Shown in pieces: positions 27,069-36,922 of a stretch of DNA of 64,000 nucleotides. The notes beneath the pieces were generated by a model. It had not been told where the DNA came from. It did not search any database and saw only the letters and a program-made list of their open reading frames with translations. Origin of the DNA: Candidatus Obscuribacter sp. (GTDB lineage: Bacteria > Cyanobacteriota > Vampirovibrionia > Obscuribacterales > Obscuribacteraceae); assembly GCA_016718315.1 (NCBI GenBank), contig JADKDV010000001.1, forward strand, positions 434,001 to 498,000, given 5' to 3'. A program made the position numbers and the translations under genes. Position 1 is the stretch's first letter, and every line of letters begins with the position of its first letter.

Positions 27069-27785
27069 CTAGCCGTTATGGACTCTGTCGCCGCCTTCAC
27101 TTTTAGCGTGCTCAACAAATTCCATAACTTTGCGCATCAATTCATGCTCATCTCTGGCATGAGTAGGAAACGAGACAACGCCAAGGCTACCAGTCACTTT
27201 GAGATGGCGCAGGTCACTACTGACGCTTTCGGTGCGCAGTTTTTCTTTGACACGCTCAGCTACAACCATCGCTCTTGATGAATAAGTCTCAGGGAAAATA
27301 ACACCAAGGCAAATGCCCTCGCCGCGACCAGGCACGTCCACATCGCGGATACAAGTCTGCAAAAGTTTGCTTACAGATTTGACGACTTCGTCCTCAACCA
27401 TAGCGCCGTACTGTCTTTTGTAATGGTCCATGTTGTCTACCTGGAGCATCATCAATGACAGTGGTCGCTTATAACGCTTGGCACGGCGCAATTCGTAATC
27501 CAGTTTTTTAAAAAAGCTCTTGGCGTTGAGTATGCCGGTCAAAGGACAATACATCGACGCCTTTTCAAAATCAGCCATTTCTTCTTCGGTCAGAGGCTTA
27601 CGCTCGCGCTCGGCAGTAACACGGTTTTTGGAGGCGGCAAATTTTTTCATATCGCTGCGAGTTTCGCCCATTTTTTTGGCAAAACTGTCTTGCTTATTAA
27701 AGGCCCAGCCCTCATCCACATCGTAGGATTTGGGATCAAGATGGGCTTCTTTATCTTTTGGCTTTTTATCTGACTTATCAGGCAT
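27069..27785 (-). CDS. Degenerate GGDEF-domain protein
   Basis: A 238-residue soluble protein with a charged N-terminal 70 residues and a GGDEF-fold domain (about 75-238: CPLTGILNAKSFFKKL, LMMLQVDNMDHYKRQYG). The catalytic GGDEF position reads EGICL (156-160), so it cannot be a normal diguanylate cyclase. The inhibitory-site motif RDVD (147-150) is kept at exactly five residues' distance. This fits a c-di-GMP-binding receptor rather than an enzyme. It is convergent with the zinc-ribbon/TPR gene. The second such protein lies at 41165-41890. Confidence 0.85.
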   Translation of the reverse strand: MPDKSDKKPKDKEAHLDPKSYDVDEGWAFNKQDSFAKKMGETRSDMKKFAASKNRVTAERERKPLTEEEMADFEKASMYCPLTGILNAKSFFKKLDYELRRAKRYKRPLSLMMLQVDNMDHYKRQYGAMVEDEVVKSVSKLLQTCIRDVDVPGRGEGICLGVIFPETYSSRAMVVAERVKEKLRTESVSSDLRHLKVTGSLGVVSFPTHARDEHELMRKVMEFVEHAKSEGGDRVHNG

Positions 27786-27850
27786 TTTTGTTGATTTCTG
27801 TCGCTACAAAAGGATCCTACCCGCAAAAGAGCCATTTTAACTGAGCCAAC

Positions 27851-30643
27851 CTATTTGATCTTCCTCAAATCACCGGCAATAGACATGGTCGAGCCCTTAA
27901 GGTCAAAATGGCGCTTGATGGCGTTGTTTACATCAGCCAGAGTGACTTTATTGACTCTCTTAGGAAAATTATCCAAATTGGTCATGGGCAAACCGAGCTG
28001 CTCATATTCAGTTATTTTTTTTGCCAATGCCCTCGGGCTGCGTAGCCCCACCTGGAAGGTCCCGGCCAGGTGCGAACGCTCTTTAGCCAGCTCCTCAGGC
28101 GTTATGCCTTTAGCGGTAAAATCAGAGACGATGCTATTTACCAATTTGATAGATTTGTTGACGTTTTGAGGGTTTGTGGAGAGAACCACGGCCCACGGGC
28201 TGAGTGTGTACTCAGGGTCGACCACCCGGCTGTAGATGCCATAAGTGAGGCCATAACGATCACGTACCGGAGCCAACCTGCAAGCAAAACTGTCGTAACC
28301 AAGCACCGAGTTGCCGATTAATGACGCCATGTAATCTTTGGCGGTCATGCTCAAATCTACTGGCTTAGCCATGACGATGTCGACATTGGCTTTGTCCGCC
28401 AGATTGCTATCGAGCCTGGCTGGTACATTTTTTTTGAGAATTGATTTGTCCAGGACGATAGTATTTTTGCTGGCTTTTGGCCAGGCATCAAAATTAGTCT
28501 TGACCAGACTCTCCACTGCCTCAGGGCTAAAGTCACCGACAAGGGTGATTACTGTGTTGGCTGGATTGTAAAAGCGCTTGTGGTGGTCCTTGACACTATC
28601 CAGAGTGAGGTTCTGCACTTCTTTTATCTGATCATCAAAGCTCAGTGCATGATAGACACAGTTATCTGTATAGAGACTGCCAAGCAATTTATTCCAGCTT
28701 AGCTGCCCAGTTTGAGTTGATTCTTCTTTTATTTGGGCAATTGATAGTTGCTTCACTTCTTCAAAGTCAGCATCGCTCAAAAGCGGCTCAGTCAGACAAG
28801 ATTTGATAATACCGATAAGCTCGGGCAAATCTTCTTTTACCACTTCGGTATCAAATTCGTGGAAGAAATTACCACCGTCCATCTCAAGAGATGTGCCCAT
28901 AAATTCCAGCTTGCTGGCTAGAGTTTGTTTGTTTAGGGTCTTAGTGCCATAGCTAATTAACTTGGCAAGGATATCGGCCACCATGCGGCTTTGAGCTGGA
29001 GCAAAATATTCACCTGCCCTGATTTTTGCCGAGACAGCGACTGTACCATTGCCTTCAGTGGCAGGCAAAAGCAAGACAGTCAGTCCGTTATTGAGGGTGA
29101 TACGACGTATTTGCGGGGCTAGCGCTCTTGTGGCAGAGGCAGTTGTTGTTGGCTTATCTTCAGCCATTTTGACAGTAGCAGGCAGCTCTTCCTGGGCTAC
29201 CGGAGGCAATTTTACCTGCGCTACTTTGTAGTCTTCGTACTCACCTAAAGTATGCTCAGAAGGCAAGTAATAGCCCACAGTGCGATTATTCTCGGTGAAT
29301 ATTTTGGCGGACTCAGCCTGGCAACCTTTAGCATCAACTTTTTCAATTTCGCGAGGATAATTAGCCCACCACTTCCAGGAGCCTACAGCAATCCCTTCTG
29401 TCAGAGACTGTGCCATACCCATGGGATCTGACAGTGATAGTTTGAAATGCTTGATGATATTCACTTTGGAGCGAGCGATTTCGCTTTCAGTAAGCTTTTC
29501 GGCAATCACTCTGTTTATTTCAGCCAGTATCACGGCTTCTACTTCTTTGGGATTTTTACCAGGCTGCACAGTGGCCTGCACCATAAAGAGACCCGGATCA
29601 AGCAAAGTATAGTTACTAGCAGAGCACTCAGAGCAAAGACCGGACTCAATCAGACTCTTATAAAGTCTTGTGGATTTACGGCTACTATCACCAAGGGCAG
29701 TGCCCACTACATCCATTGGGTAAGTAGCATTATCAATCCCCTTAGGGGTGTGATATGCCACCATCACCCGCGGTAGCTCCTTGCCACGACTGACAACAAA
29801 GCGTCTTTCGCCTTCCTGTTTGGGTTCTAGGGTATAAACGGCGGGCAAGCTGGCTGGGGCTTTTGGTATTTTGTCAAAATACTGTTTAATCAGGGCAATG
29901 GTGGCACTGCGATCAAAGTCGCCGATGACAACAAGTGTGGCATTTTGAGGCCAGTAAAAATCATTGTAAAACTGTTTGAGCCGAGCCAGTGGTACACCCT
30001 CGACGTCACTGCGCCAACCTATGACTGGATGGTGGTAAGGATGCTCACGAAAGGCCGTAGCAAAAGTCATATTTGAGAGCAGCTCAGATGGCTCGTCTTC
30101 GCCACGCTCTAACTCATTGCGTACCACAGTCATCTCGGCGTCGCGGTCACTTTTGCGCAAGAGTAAGTGGCGCATGCGATCGCTCTCTAGCTCTAGAGCC
30201 AGGGCGATACTATCTTTGGGTACGATTTCATAGTAATTGGTGCGGTCATATGATGTGGTGGCGTTATTGATACCACCAACTTTTTTTAGGACATCATCAA
30301 GTCCAGTGCCAAGCAACGGATCATGGAGCTTGGTGCCCTTAAACATCAGATGCTCAAGGAAGTGTGTTGAGCCTGTATAGCCAACTGCCTCGTTACGAGA
30401 GCCGACATGATAGATCATATTGACGGCAACCACTGGTGCCATACTGCGCTTGACCAGGAGCACAGTGAGACCGTTTGCCAGTTTTAATTCTTCGATGCCA
30501 TTGAGCCCAGCCTTTGGCACAGGCTTAATCAATGGTTTACTTTTAGTGGCGGCAGGCAAAGCCGGCACACAGGGCATGAGCCCAAAAGAGGCAAGGGACA
30601 ATAAAAGCCCTACGGAACTGACGCGACGCAATTTAGCTTTCAT
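27851..30643 (-). CDS. Exported M16 zinc peptidase, two tandem modules
   Basis: A 930-residue exported protease of the insulinase/pitrilysin family. The signal peptide lies in the first 30 residues. The first module carries the inverted zinc motif His94-Phe-Leu-Glu97-His98, with Glu177 (RNELERG) as likely third ligand. The second module (about 510-930, starting RRITLNNGLTVLLL) lacks HxxEH and contributes the usual non-catalytic half with a YGIYSRV-type segment. The paralog at 33959-36784 has the same plan without a signal peptide. Two-module chains are typical of periplasmic family members. Confidence 0.92.
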   Translation of the reverse strand: MKAKLRRVSSVGLLLSLASFGLMPCVPALPAATKSKPLIKPVPKAGLNGIEELKLANGLTVLLVKRSMAPVVAVNMIYHVGSRNEAVGYTGSTHFLEHLMFKGTKLHDPLLGTGLDDVLKKVGGINNATTSYDRTNYYEIVPKDSIALALELESDRMRHLLLRKSDRDAEMTVVRNELERGEDEPSELLSNMTFATAFREHPYHHPVIGWRSDVEGVPLARLKQFYNDFYWPQNATLVVIGDFDRSATIALIKQYFDKIPKAPASLPAVYTLEPKQEGERRFVVSRGKELPRVMVAYHTPKGIDNATYPMDVVGTALGDSSRKSTRLYKSLIESGLCSECSASNYTLLDPGLFMVQATVQPGKNPKEVEAVILAEINRVIAEKLTESEIARSKVNIIKHFKLSLSDPMGMAQSLTEGIAVGSWKWWANYPREIEKVDAKGCQAESAKIFTENNRTVGYYLPSEHTLGEYEDYKVAQVKLPPVAQEELPATVKMAEDKPTTTASATRALAPQIRRITLNNGLTVLLLPATEGNGTVAVSAKIRAGEYFAPAQSRMVADILAKLISYGTKTLNKQTLASKLEFMGTSLEMDGGNFFHEFDTEVVKEDLPELIGIIKSCLTEPLLSDADFEEVKQLSIAQIKEESTQTGQLSWNKLLGSLYTDNCVYHALSFDDQIKEVQNLTLDSVKDHHKRFYNPANTVITLVGDFSPEAVESLVKTNFDAWPKASKNTIVLDKSILKKNVPARLDSNLADKANVDIVMAKPVDLSMTAKDYMASLIGNSVLGYDSFACRLAPVRDRYGLTYGIYSRVVDPEYTLSPWAVVLSTNPQNVNKSIKLVNSIVSDFTAKGITPEELAKERSHLAGTFQVGLRSPRALAKKITEYEQLGLPMTNLDNFPKRVNKVTLADVNNAIKRHFDLKGSTMSIAGDLRKIK

Positions 30644-30668
30644 TGACCCTTACCTTTTTTAGTTGCAA

Positions 30669-31070
30669 TTATTTGCTTTCTTCTGGAGCCACTGTGGTGG
30701 TCTCTGTTTTAGTTGTTTCGGTGGTTTTGACTTTGGCATCAGCTTTTTTGCCTTTACCAGCCAACTTTTCTACGCCATGTTTGGCGCCACTACCCATCTT
30801 TTCAAGACCCTTGCCGGTGCCTTTGATAACTTTTTCGGTACCGTGCACAAGACCTTCTGCACCCTTCTTAACGCCACTGCCAATTGCTTCGACGCCTTTG
30901 ACGGTGCCTTTACCGATAGCCTTGGCGTCTTTTTCCATTTTGGCGCCTATGCCAGGCTTCTTGGTGGTTGTGGTGGTAGTTGTTGTGGTTGTCTCGGCAT
31001 CTTCTGCACGTACAGCAGTAAAGCTAAATAGTGCAGCAAGACACAAAACTGATAGTGCTGGTTTGAACAT
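30669..31070 (-). CDS. Small exported Gly/Lys/Thr-rich protein
   Basis: A 133-residue protein with a signal peptide (LSVLCLAALFSFTAVRA). Ten consecutive Thr residues follow, then a repetitive amphipathic stretch of KG-V-EAIGSGVKKGAEGLVHG units, and a Thr/Lys/Glu tail ending APEESK. The 11-residue periodicity resembles LEA-like or apolipoprotein-like helices that coat membranes, but that is only a resemblance. Rightward open frames across the same bases are shadows of its low-complexity sequence. It lies 25 bases upstream of the M16 gene on the same strand and may share its transcript. Confidence 0.65.
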   Translation of the reverse strand: MFKPALSVLCLAALFSFTAVRAEDAETTTTTTTTTTKKPGIGAKMEKDAKAIGKGTVKGVEAIGSGVKKGAEGLVHGTEKVIKGTGKGLEKMGSGAKHGVEKLAGKGKKADAKVKTTETTKTETTTVAPEESK

Positions 31071-31197
31071 TTTAAAAGGACCTCATTACAAGTTTGGGCA
31101 CCAGACATTTTGGCAAATCAAGACCCTAATAGCCAGCAAATTAGAGCAACAGTAAAGTAAGCTTATTTTTCAGTTGCTAGTGATTGGGAATTCAGTC

Positions 31198-32627
31198 GTG
31201 CCAAATAATCTTCTTGTAAACCGCAAAGCCGTTCTCATTGCCGCCTGCTTGAGCCTTCTGGGCATCCCGGCATATTCATTTGACCTAAAAAAACCAGTCA
31301 GCGAAGAGGCTTTTCAAGAGAGCGTAAAATCTCTCAGCAACTACATCAAAATTGATACCACCAATCCCCCCGGCAACGAGACCAAAGGTGCTGTCTACCT
31401 CAAAGAGATTTTAGACAAAAATGGCATCCCTGCTCAGGTATATGAAACCGCACCAGGCAGGTCCTGTGTTTACGCCAGGCTAAAAGGTACTGGCAAAAAA
31501 AGGCTCTTGTACTTTTGAGCCATATCGACGTAGTACCGGCTCAAGCTAGCGACTGGAAGTATCCACCCTTTGATGGCGTTATTAAAGATGGTGAACTCTG
31601 GGGTCGCGGCGCCATCGACATGAAAGGCATGGGCATTATGGAGCTAACTGCTCTACTTGCTCTCAAAACTTCTGGAGTCAAACTAGACCGCGACATAATA
31701 TTTCTCGCCACACCCGATGAAGAGATTGGTGGTACCCACGGTGCCCAGTGGTTTACCAAAAACAAAAAAGAACTTTTGCAGGACGCTGAATTTCTCATCA
31801 ACGAAGGCTTTATCATCGACGCCTATAACGGCGGCAAGCCCAAATACTGGGGTGTAGATGTGGCCGAAAAACCCCTACTATGGCTTGGTTTGACCACAAA
31901 GGGTCTGGCTGGTCATGCCAGTATGCCATCTCCTGACTCAGCCAATAACCGTATGATTGCAGCCTTGCAACGCCTGGCTGATAATCCACCACCGATGACC
32001 CTACTGCCGGAAGTCAAAGAGTTTTTTACAAAAATAGCCCATACCGAGCCTAAAGAAATAGGCGCTCTTTATAGCGATATATTGGCGAGCACCCAGGACG
32101 AAGCCAAACGCAAAATACTAAAAGAAGACAAACTAAAATCATCAATGCTGGCTAATACAGTCTCTCTCACTGTGCTCAAAGCTGGTTATAAAACCAATGT
32201 TATACCAGCTGAGTGCTATGCCGAGCTTGATTGCCGCCTTTTGCCGGGAGAGACTCCAGAGCACTTTATCCCCGAAATAAAAAAAGCACTCAAAGACGAT
32301 AGTGTCGAAGTAAAAATACTGGACTGGGAAAAAGGAGACCCTTCCCCCTTTGCCAGTGATTTTGTCAAAGCCGTCGAGAAAGCTAATAAATTTGAAGGCT
32401 ATGGCGCTGATGTGCCGGTAGTACCAGTAGTGGTGCCCTGGTTTACCGACTCTCACTGGTTTAGAGAGCTTGGTATAAAAGCCTATGGTTTTACACCGGT
32501 CGAAATCGATGCCGCCCATCTAGCCACTATGCACGGCAAAGACGAACGCATCCCGCTTGATGCCTATCGCCGTGGCATTGAGCGTCTGTCTCGCATAATT
32601 TACTATCTATCGAGTGATAGTAAATAA
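31198..32627 (+). pseudogene. Exported M20 metallopeptidase, interrupted by a -1 frameshift
   Basis: Zinc aminoacylase/carboxypeptidase family (ArgE/DapE/CPG2). The first part (GTG 31198 with GGGAA upstream to TGA 31518) encodes a signal peptide (AVLIAACLSLLGIPAYS) and the lid region IDTTNPPGNE. The second part (to 32627) holds SHIDVVPA, the zinc residues in WGRGAIDMKGMG, the catalytic DEEIGG and a complete C-terminus. The frames join at a run of seven A (31495-31501). One extra A would give KKALVLLSHIDVVPA, exactly the family pattern. It may be a real mutation, homopolymer read error, or slippage-dependent expression. Everything else is intact. Confidence 0.85.
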
Positions 32628-32682
32628 GTTGATGGACGACAATCCAAGCTTGCCAGCAAATACTCCTCTAAAGTAATTGCTA

Positions 32683-33876
32683 TCAGCCCCTGATGGACTT
32701 AGCGCGGCTGGTGAGTCTTTTAGCTTCTTCACCACGGTTAGCTTTGCTCAGGGCATAAGCATAGCTATCGAGCAAATTGGCTAGCGATGCGTGCTGTGGT
32801 CCATTGATTGCTTCTTGCAACTTAAGAGCCCGGCTGTAGTAAGGCACAGCCTCACTGTAGCGCCCTTCTTTAACAAGTAATCCAGCAAAGCCAGCTAAAA
32901 AATCGGCGCTGGGGTTAAATTTACCCTTGCCCTTTTTTTCATCCGCATTTGGATTTAGCGCTTTGAGATAGAGACTGCGAGCTTCTGCCAATTTGCCTTC
33001 GGCGGTCAGTACTTGAGCTAAACCTTCCAGCCTGAGTTGGGTTTCGCGGCGCTCCATGCCTAAAGTACCGTAGCTAATTTCAAAGGACCTTCTCAGTAAT
33101 GGTTCTGCCATACCAGCTCGGCCTTGTGCTAGATAAACCCGACCTAGATTTTCTAGACTACTCGATAGTGCTGCATGATCTGGTCTCAGTGAGCGTTGAC
33201 GCAAAGACAGTCCTGATTTAAATAGTTTTTCGGCCAGTCTCAGTCCCCTATCGCCATCACCCTTGATGGCAACACCGATACTATCGAGCATTACGGCTGT
33301 TTCCAGAGCCTGCGACTTGACCTCAGGTAGAGTTTCGTTTTCTGCCTGTTTGACATGGATTTCGGCTGATTCGAGTTTGCGGTGTCCAGCATAATAGTTA
33401 GAGAGCTTTTTAAAAGCGCCGGATATCTCAATAAACTGCCTGGCTTCTTTTTCGCCATATTCAACGAGTTTATCGACATAGACCTGGGCTTTTTCTTTTT
33501 TGCCAACAGATAGATAAAACTGTGCCAGTTGACTCATGGCCAGTACCACTTCGCGATCCTGGGCACCGAGAGCTACTTCTTTAATCTTCAGTGCTTTCTC
33601 AAAGTAAGGCTCAGCTTTAGCGCTTTGATTGCGACTGGCATAGAGTGTGCCTAGATTGCTATAGCTCTCGGCAAATCTGATATCGCTTTCGCTAGCGCCC
33701 TTAAGTTGGTCAAGGGCAGCTTTATATTTACGCTCAGCTTCGCCAAACTGACCGGCCTTAAATTCTTGCTGTCCAGCTTTGTTTAGCTCAAGCCACTGTG
33801 CACCATCCAGGGCATAGCCAGGTGGGCAAAGTGCAATTGCCAGAAGTAAGGATATATAGAGATTTTGCTTAGGCAT
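32683..33876 (-). CDS. Exported TPR protein
   Basis: A 397-residue exported protein: signal peptide (LYISLLLAIALCPPGYA), then tetratricopeptide repeats over nearly the whole length. Units include AGQFGEAERKYKAALDQL, SYSNLGTLYASRNQSAKAEPYF and RYSEAVPYYSRALKLQE. The pattern is that of kinesin-light-chain-like TPRs, used for protein binding. ATG 33876 is preferred because GGAAA lies just upstream and the signal peptide then starts properly; 33909 is the longer alternative. It is divergent from the second M16 gene. Confidence 0.85.
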   Translation of the reverse strand: MPKQNLYISLLLAIALCPPGYALDGAQWLELNKAGQQEFKAGQFGEAERKYKAALDQLKGASESDIRFAESYSNLGTLYASRNQSAKAEPYFEKALKIKEVALGAQDREVVLAMSQLAQFYLSVGKKEKAQVYVDKLVEYGEKEARQFIEISGAFKKLSNYYAGHRKLESAEIHVKQAENETLPEVKSQALETAVMLDSIGVAIKGDGDRGLRLAEKLFKSGLSLRQRSLRPDHAALSSSLENLGRVYLAQGRAGMAEPLLRRSFEISYGTLGMERRETQLRLEGLAQVLTAEGKLAEARSLYLKALNPNADEKKGKGKFNPSADFLAGFAGLLVKEGRYSEAVPYYSRALKLQEAINGPQHASLANLLDSYAYALSKANRGEEAKRLTSRAKSIRG

Positions 33877-33958
33877 CGGCTTTTCCAGACCCTTACTATT
33901 GTAGCCCAAAGCTCTTCTAAGGTATCTTAGACAGATACATGTTGTGCGAGGTCAAACA

Positions 33959-36784
33959 GTGGTTAAAGCCGCGGATAAGAAGTCCCTGGGACCAGTAAAG
34001 GTCCAAGAAGTAAAGGGGGTCAGTGAATATAAACTGGCTAATGGACTTAAGGTATTAATCGCTGAAAACCACAGTGCACCGGTCGCCACCTTGCTAATTG
34101 TCTATAAGGTAGGCAGTCGCAACGAAGGTGTGGGCTATACCGGGGCAACACACTTCCTTGAGCACATGCTCTTTAAGGGTACTGACAAACACAACACCGA
34201 GAGCGGCAACGGTATTGACGACCTGCTTACCCAAATTGGTGCTTACTGGAATGCCACTACATGGTTTGACCGTACTAGTTATTACGAAGTAGTGCCCAAC
34301 GACTTTTTTGAACTGTGTGTGGAACTAGAAGCCGATCGCATGCGCAATCTGCGTCTGAGACAGGAAGACCACGACAGCGAAATGAGCGTGGTAAGGAATG
34401 AACTGGAGCGTGGCGAAAATCATCCGGAAGAAGCTCTCGAAAAGGAGCTTTACGCAATTGCTTTTAGAGAACATCCCTATCACCATCCGACAATTGGCTG
34501 GCGCTCAGACGTCGAAGGCGTAGCCATGGACCGCCTGAGACAGTTTTACAATACCTTTTACTGGCCAAACAATGCCACTGTAATTGCTCTTGGCGATTTA
34601 AAGACCGACAGTGCCATCGATATTATCAATGAGCATTTTGGCTCAATCCCCTCCAGTCCCGAAGCCATCCCCGATGTCTACACAGTGGAGCCACCTCAAG
34701 AAGGTGAGCGCCGCTTTGAAATCAATCGCATCGGTGATTTACCCAGAGTCTGGGTGGGCTACCACGTGCCTCAGGCCGATCATCCGGATAGTTATGCCAT
34801 TGCTGCTGCCAGACAACTACTGGGCAGCACTTATGAGCGCAGCAGCCGTCTCTACAAACGTTTGATTGACACGTCGATGGCGGCAGAAGTTTTTGCTCGC
34901 CACGATGATTTGCGCGACCCAGGTCTTGTAATTGTGGGAGCCGTGCTCAATCCTGGTATCGACATAAGCTCAGTCGAACTAGCCCTACTGGATGAAGTCG
35001 AAAAATTAGCTGTGGAAGCAGCCACCGACGAAGAACTGCGCCGCATCAAGAGCAGCAACCTCAAAGGCACCATCCTTGCCAAAGCCGATCCATCGAGCCT
35101 GGCATTTATGCTGGGAGAAGCCGAGTCACGGGCTGACTATCAGTGGTTGCTTGACTATGATGACAAATTTGACGCTGTCACAGCCGAAGACATTATGCGT
35201 GTGGTCAAGCAATATTTTGTGCGCTCTAATCGCACAGTCGGTCACTTCCTGCCCAAAGAAGGCATGGAAGGTGAGTTTGACATGGACGACGAAGATGAAG
35301 AGGAAGTAGATGCCGACGAATTAGTCGACGAATTGGTCGATATGATGGGCAGCCCCGAGCATCACTTACAGCCACCAGCAAAAGTCAGTGAAGTAAGTAC
35401 GGTAGTAACACCTAACAAGCTTTATACCGAAGCCGAAATTAAAACTCTCCTGGTAGATAAGCCGTCACCAGTGACGGTGCAATATAAAGATGCTGCCAAA
35501 AGTGATTATCTATCTCGCGTGCAAAAGCATGTGCTCAAAAACGGTATCACCGTACTGATAATGGAAGCAAAAGGCAGTGAGTCTGTCGGTCTTGCTATGA
35601 ATATGAGAGCAGGGCGGTACTTTACAGCAAATGAGCCTTGCTCTCCCAGTGAGCTAGTGGGTGATTTGATCTCGCGCGGATCTAAGCGCTATGACAAAAC
35701 CAAACTTGCCGAAAACCTGGAAGAAATGGGTATCCCGGGCGGTCTGGAATTTTATGTAGACAATTACCGGGTGGGCATTGGTACTCACCTTGTCACAAGC
35801 GATCTAAAGCTATATTTGGAGATGCTTGCTGACATAGTAAGAGAGCCGTCACTAGACCAGGATGAGCTGCTTAAGACCAAAGTCGAATGGAATAGCCGCT
35901 TTGTCGAATCTAAAATGAATACCAAGTCAATGGCCTGGAATCGTTTGAGACAAGCCCTCTATGCTCCAGATCATCCTTTTTACGATAAAGACTTTGATTT
36001 GCAAGTCAAGGAATTAGAAGCAATCACAAGAGATGATTTGGTGGCCGCACACAGTAAGCTTTACAGCCCTGATGCCACAATAATTACTCTGGTAGGTGAC
36101 ATCGATAGTGCAGTCGCGCTCAAAGAAATCGAAACTTACTTTGGTGACTGGGAGCCACAAAAGACAGCACTCAAAGATCGCTCAGTAGTGATAGCGGACA
36201 CCACACTCAGTGCAGCTCGCCGTGTCGATGTATTTTTGCCTGAAAAGTCCAGTGTAGATATTGTCATTGCGCATCCCTCTACTGTGCGTAGAGACGCCAA
36301 GGACTTTTATGCCGCCCGTATTGCTAACGCAGCGCTGGGTCAGGACACGATAACATCGAGACTGGGACAGGTTGTAAGAGATCGCGCCGGTTTGACTTAT
36401 GGCATTTATTCCAGCTTTGCCGATACTGCCTTTGGTGGCGCCCCCTGGACTGTTTCACTCACTACCAATCCCAAAAATGTGGACCGAGCTTTGCAATTGA
36501 CCAGTGCCACCCTCAAGGATTATCTTGATAGAGGCATCAATAAAGAGGATCTGGCCAAAGAAAGCGGCCGCGCCCTGGGCTCATTCAAAGTCGGTCTGTC
36601 ATCCGCTCTTGGCATAGCCAGAGTACTGACCGAATTTGAGTTTCTCGGTCTTGGTGCTGGTGAGCTTGATGCGATTTCTTCGCGCTACCTTGATCTCACT
36701 AAAGCTGATGTGGATAAAGCAATGCAGACTTATTTCCATCCAGACAAGGCTGTGACTGTAATTAGCGGCACCATCATCAAATAA
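33959..36784 (+). CDS. M16 zinc peptidase, two tandem modules, no signal peptide
   Basis: A protein of about 941 residues with the same plan as the M16 enzyme at 27851-30643. The catalytic module has His65-Phe-Leu-Glu68-His69 and the RNELERGEN segment. A very acidic insert (DMDDEDEEEVDADELVDELV, about 440-460) links it to a second module without HxxEH. GTG 33959 is chosen because CGAGG lies seven bases upstream; GTG 33944 would start inside that site. No signal peptide is visible with either start, so a cytosolic location is likely unless the true start is missed. The substrate is unknown. Confidence 0.9.
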   Translation: MVKAADKKSLGPVKVQEVKGVSEYKLANGLKVLIAENHSAPVATLLIVYKVGSRNEGVGYTGATHFLEHMLFKGTDKHNTESGNGIDDLLTQIGAYWNATTWFDRTSYYEVVPNDFFELCVELEADRMRNLRLRQEDHDSEMSVVRNELERGENHPEEALEKELYAIAFREHPYHHPTIGWRSDVEGVAMDRLRQFYNTFYWPNNATVIALGDLKTDSAIDIINEHFGSIPSSPEAIPDVYTVEPPQEGERRFEINRIGDLPRVWVGYHVPQADHPDSYAIAAARQLLGSTYERSSRLYKRLIDTSMAAEVFARHDDLRDPGLVIVGAVLNPGIDISSVELALLDEVEKLAVEAATDEELRRIKSSNLKGTILAKADPSSLAFMLGEAESRADYQWLLDYDDKFDAVTAEDIMRVVKQYFVRSNRTVGHFLPKEGMEGEFDMDDEDEEEVDADELVDELVDMMGSPEHHLQPPAKVSEVSTVVTPNKLYTEAEIKTLLVDKPSPVTVQYKDAAKSDYLSRVQKHVLKNGITVLIMEAKGSESVGLAMNMRAGRYFTANEPCSPSELVGDLISRGSKRYDKTKLAENLEEMGIPGGLEFYVDNYRVGIGTHLVTSDLKLYLEMLADIVREPSLDQDELLKTKVEWNSRFVESKMNTKSMAWNRLRQALYAPDHPFYDKDFDLQVKELEAITRDDLVAAHSKLYSPDATIITLVGDIDSAVALKEIETYFGDWEPQKTALKDRSVVIADTTLSAARRVDVFLPEKSSVDIVIAHPSTVRRDAKDFYAARIANAALGQDTITSRLGQVVRDRAGLTYGIYSSFADTAFGGAPWTVSLTTNPKNVDRALQLTSATLKDYLDRGINKEDLAKESGRALGSFKVGLSSALGIARVLTEFEFLGLGAGELDAISSRYLDLTKADVDKAMQTYFHPDKAVTVISGTIIK

Positions 36785-36922
36785 TATTGCTGCTGCCACA
36801 AAAAAACAGAATTGCTGCCAAAATATTAGAAGTGGTAGTCAAGTAGTTAATTCGCCAGATTAACTCTATACAACATATCCAAGCTGAGATAACATTTACT
36901 TCTCGATCGCCAAGAGGACTAA

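Noticed and set aside
30643..31155. Rightward 170- and 122-codon frames with long Val or Phe runs
   Set aside because: They are shadows of the low-complexity exported protein on the minus strand (poly-Thr gives poly-Val antisense).
31515..32627. Second M20 frame as an independent gene starting at TTG 31515
   Set aside because: It would begin in the middle of a conserved strand and lack the signal peptide; a frameshift explains both pieces.
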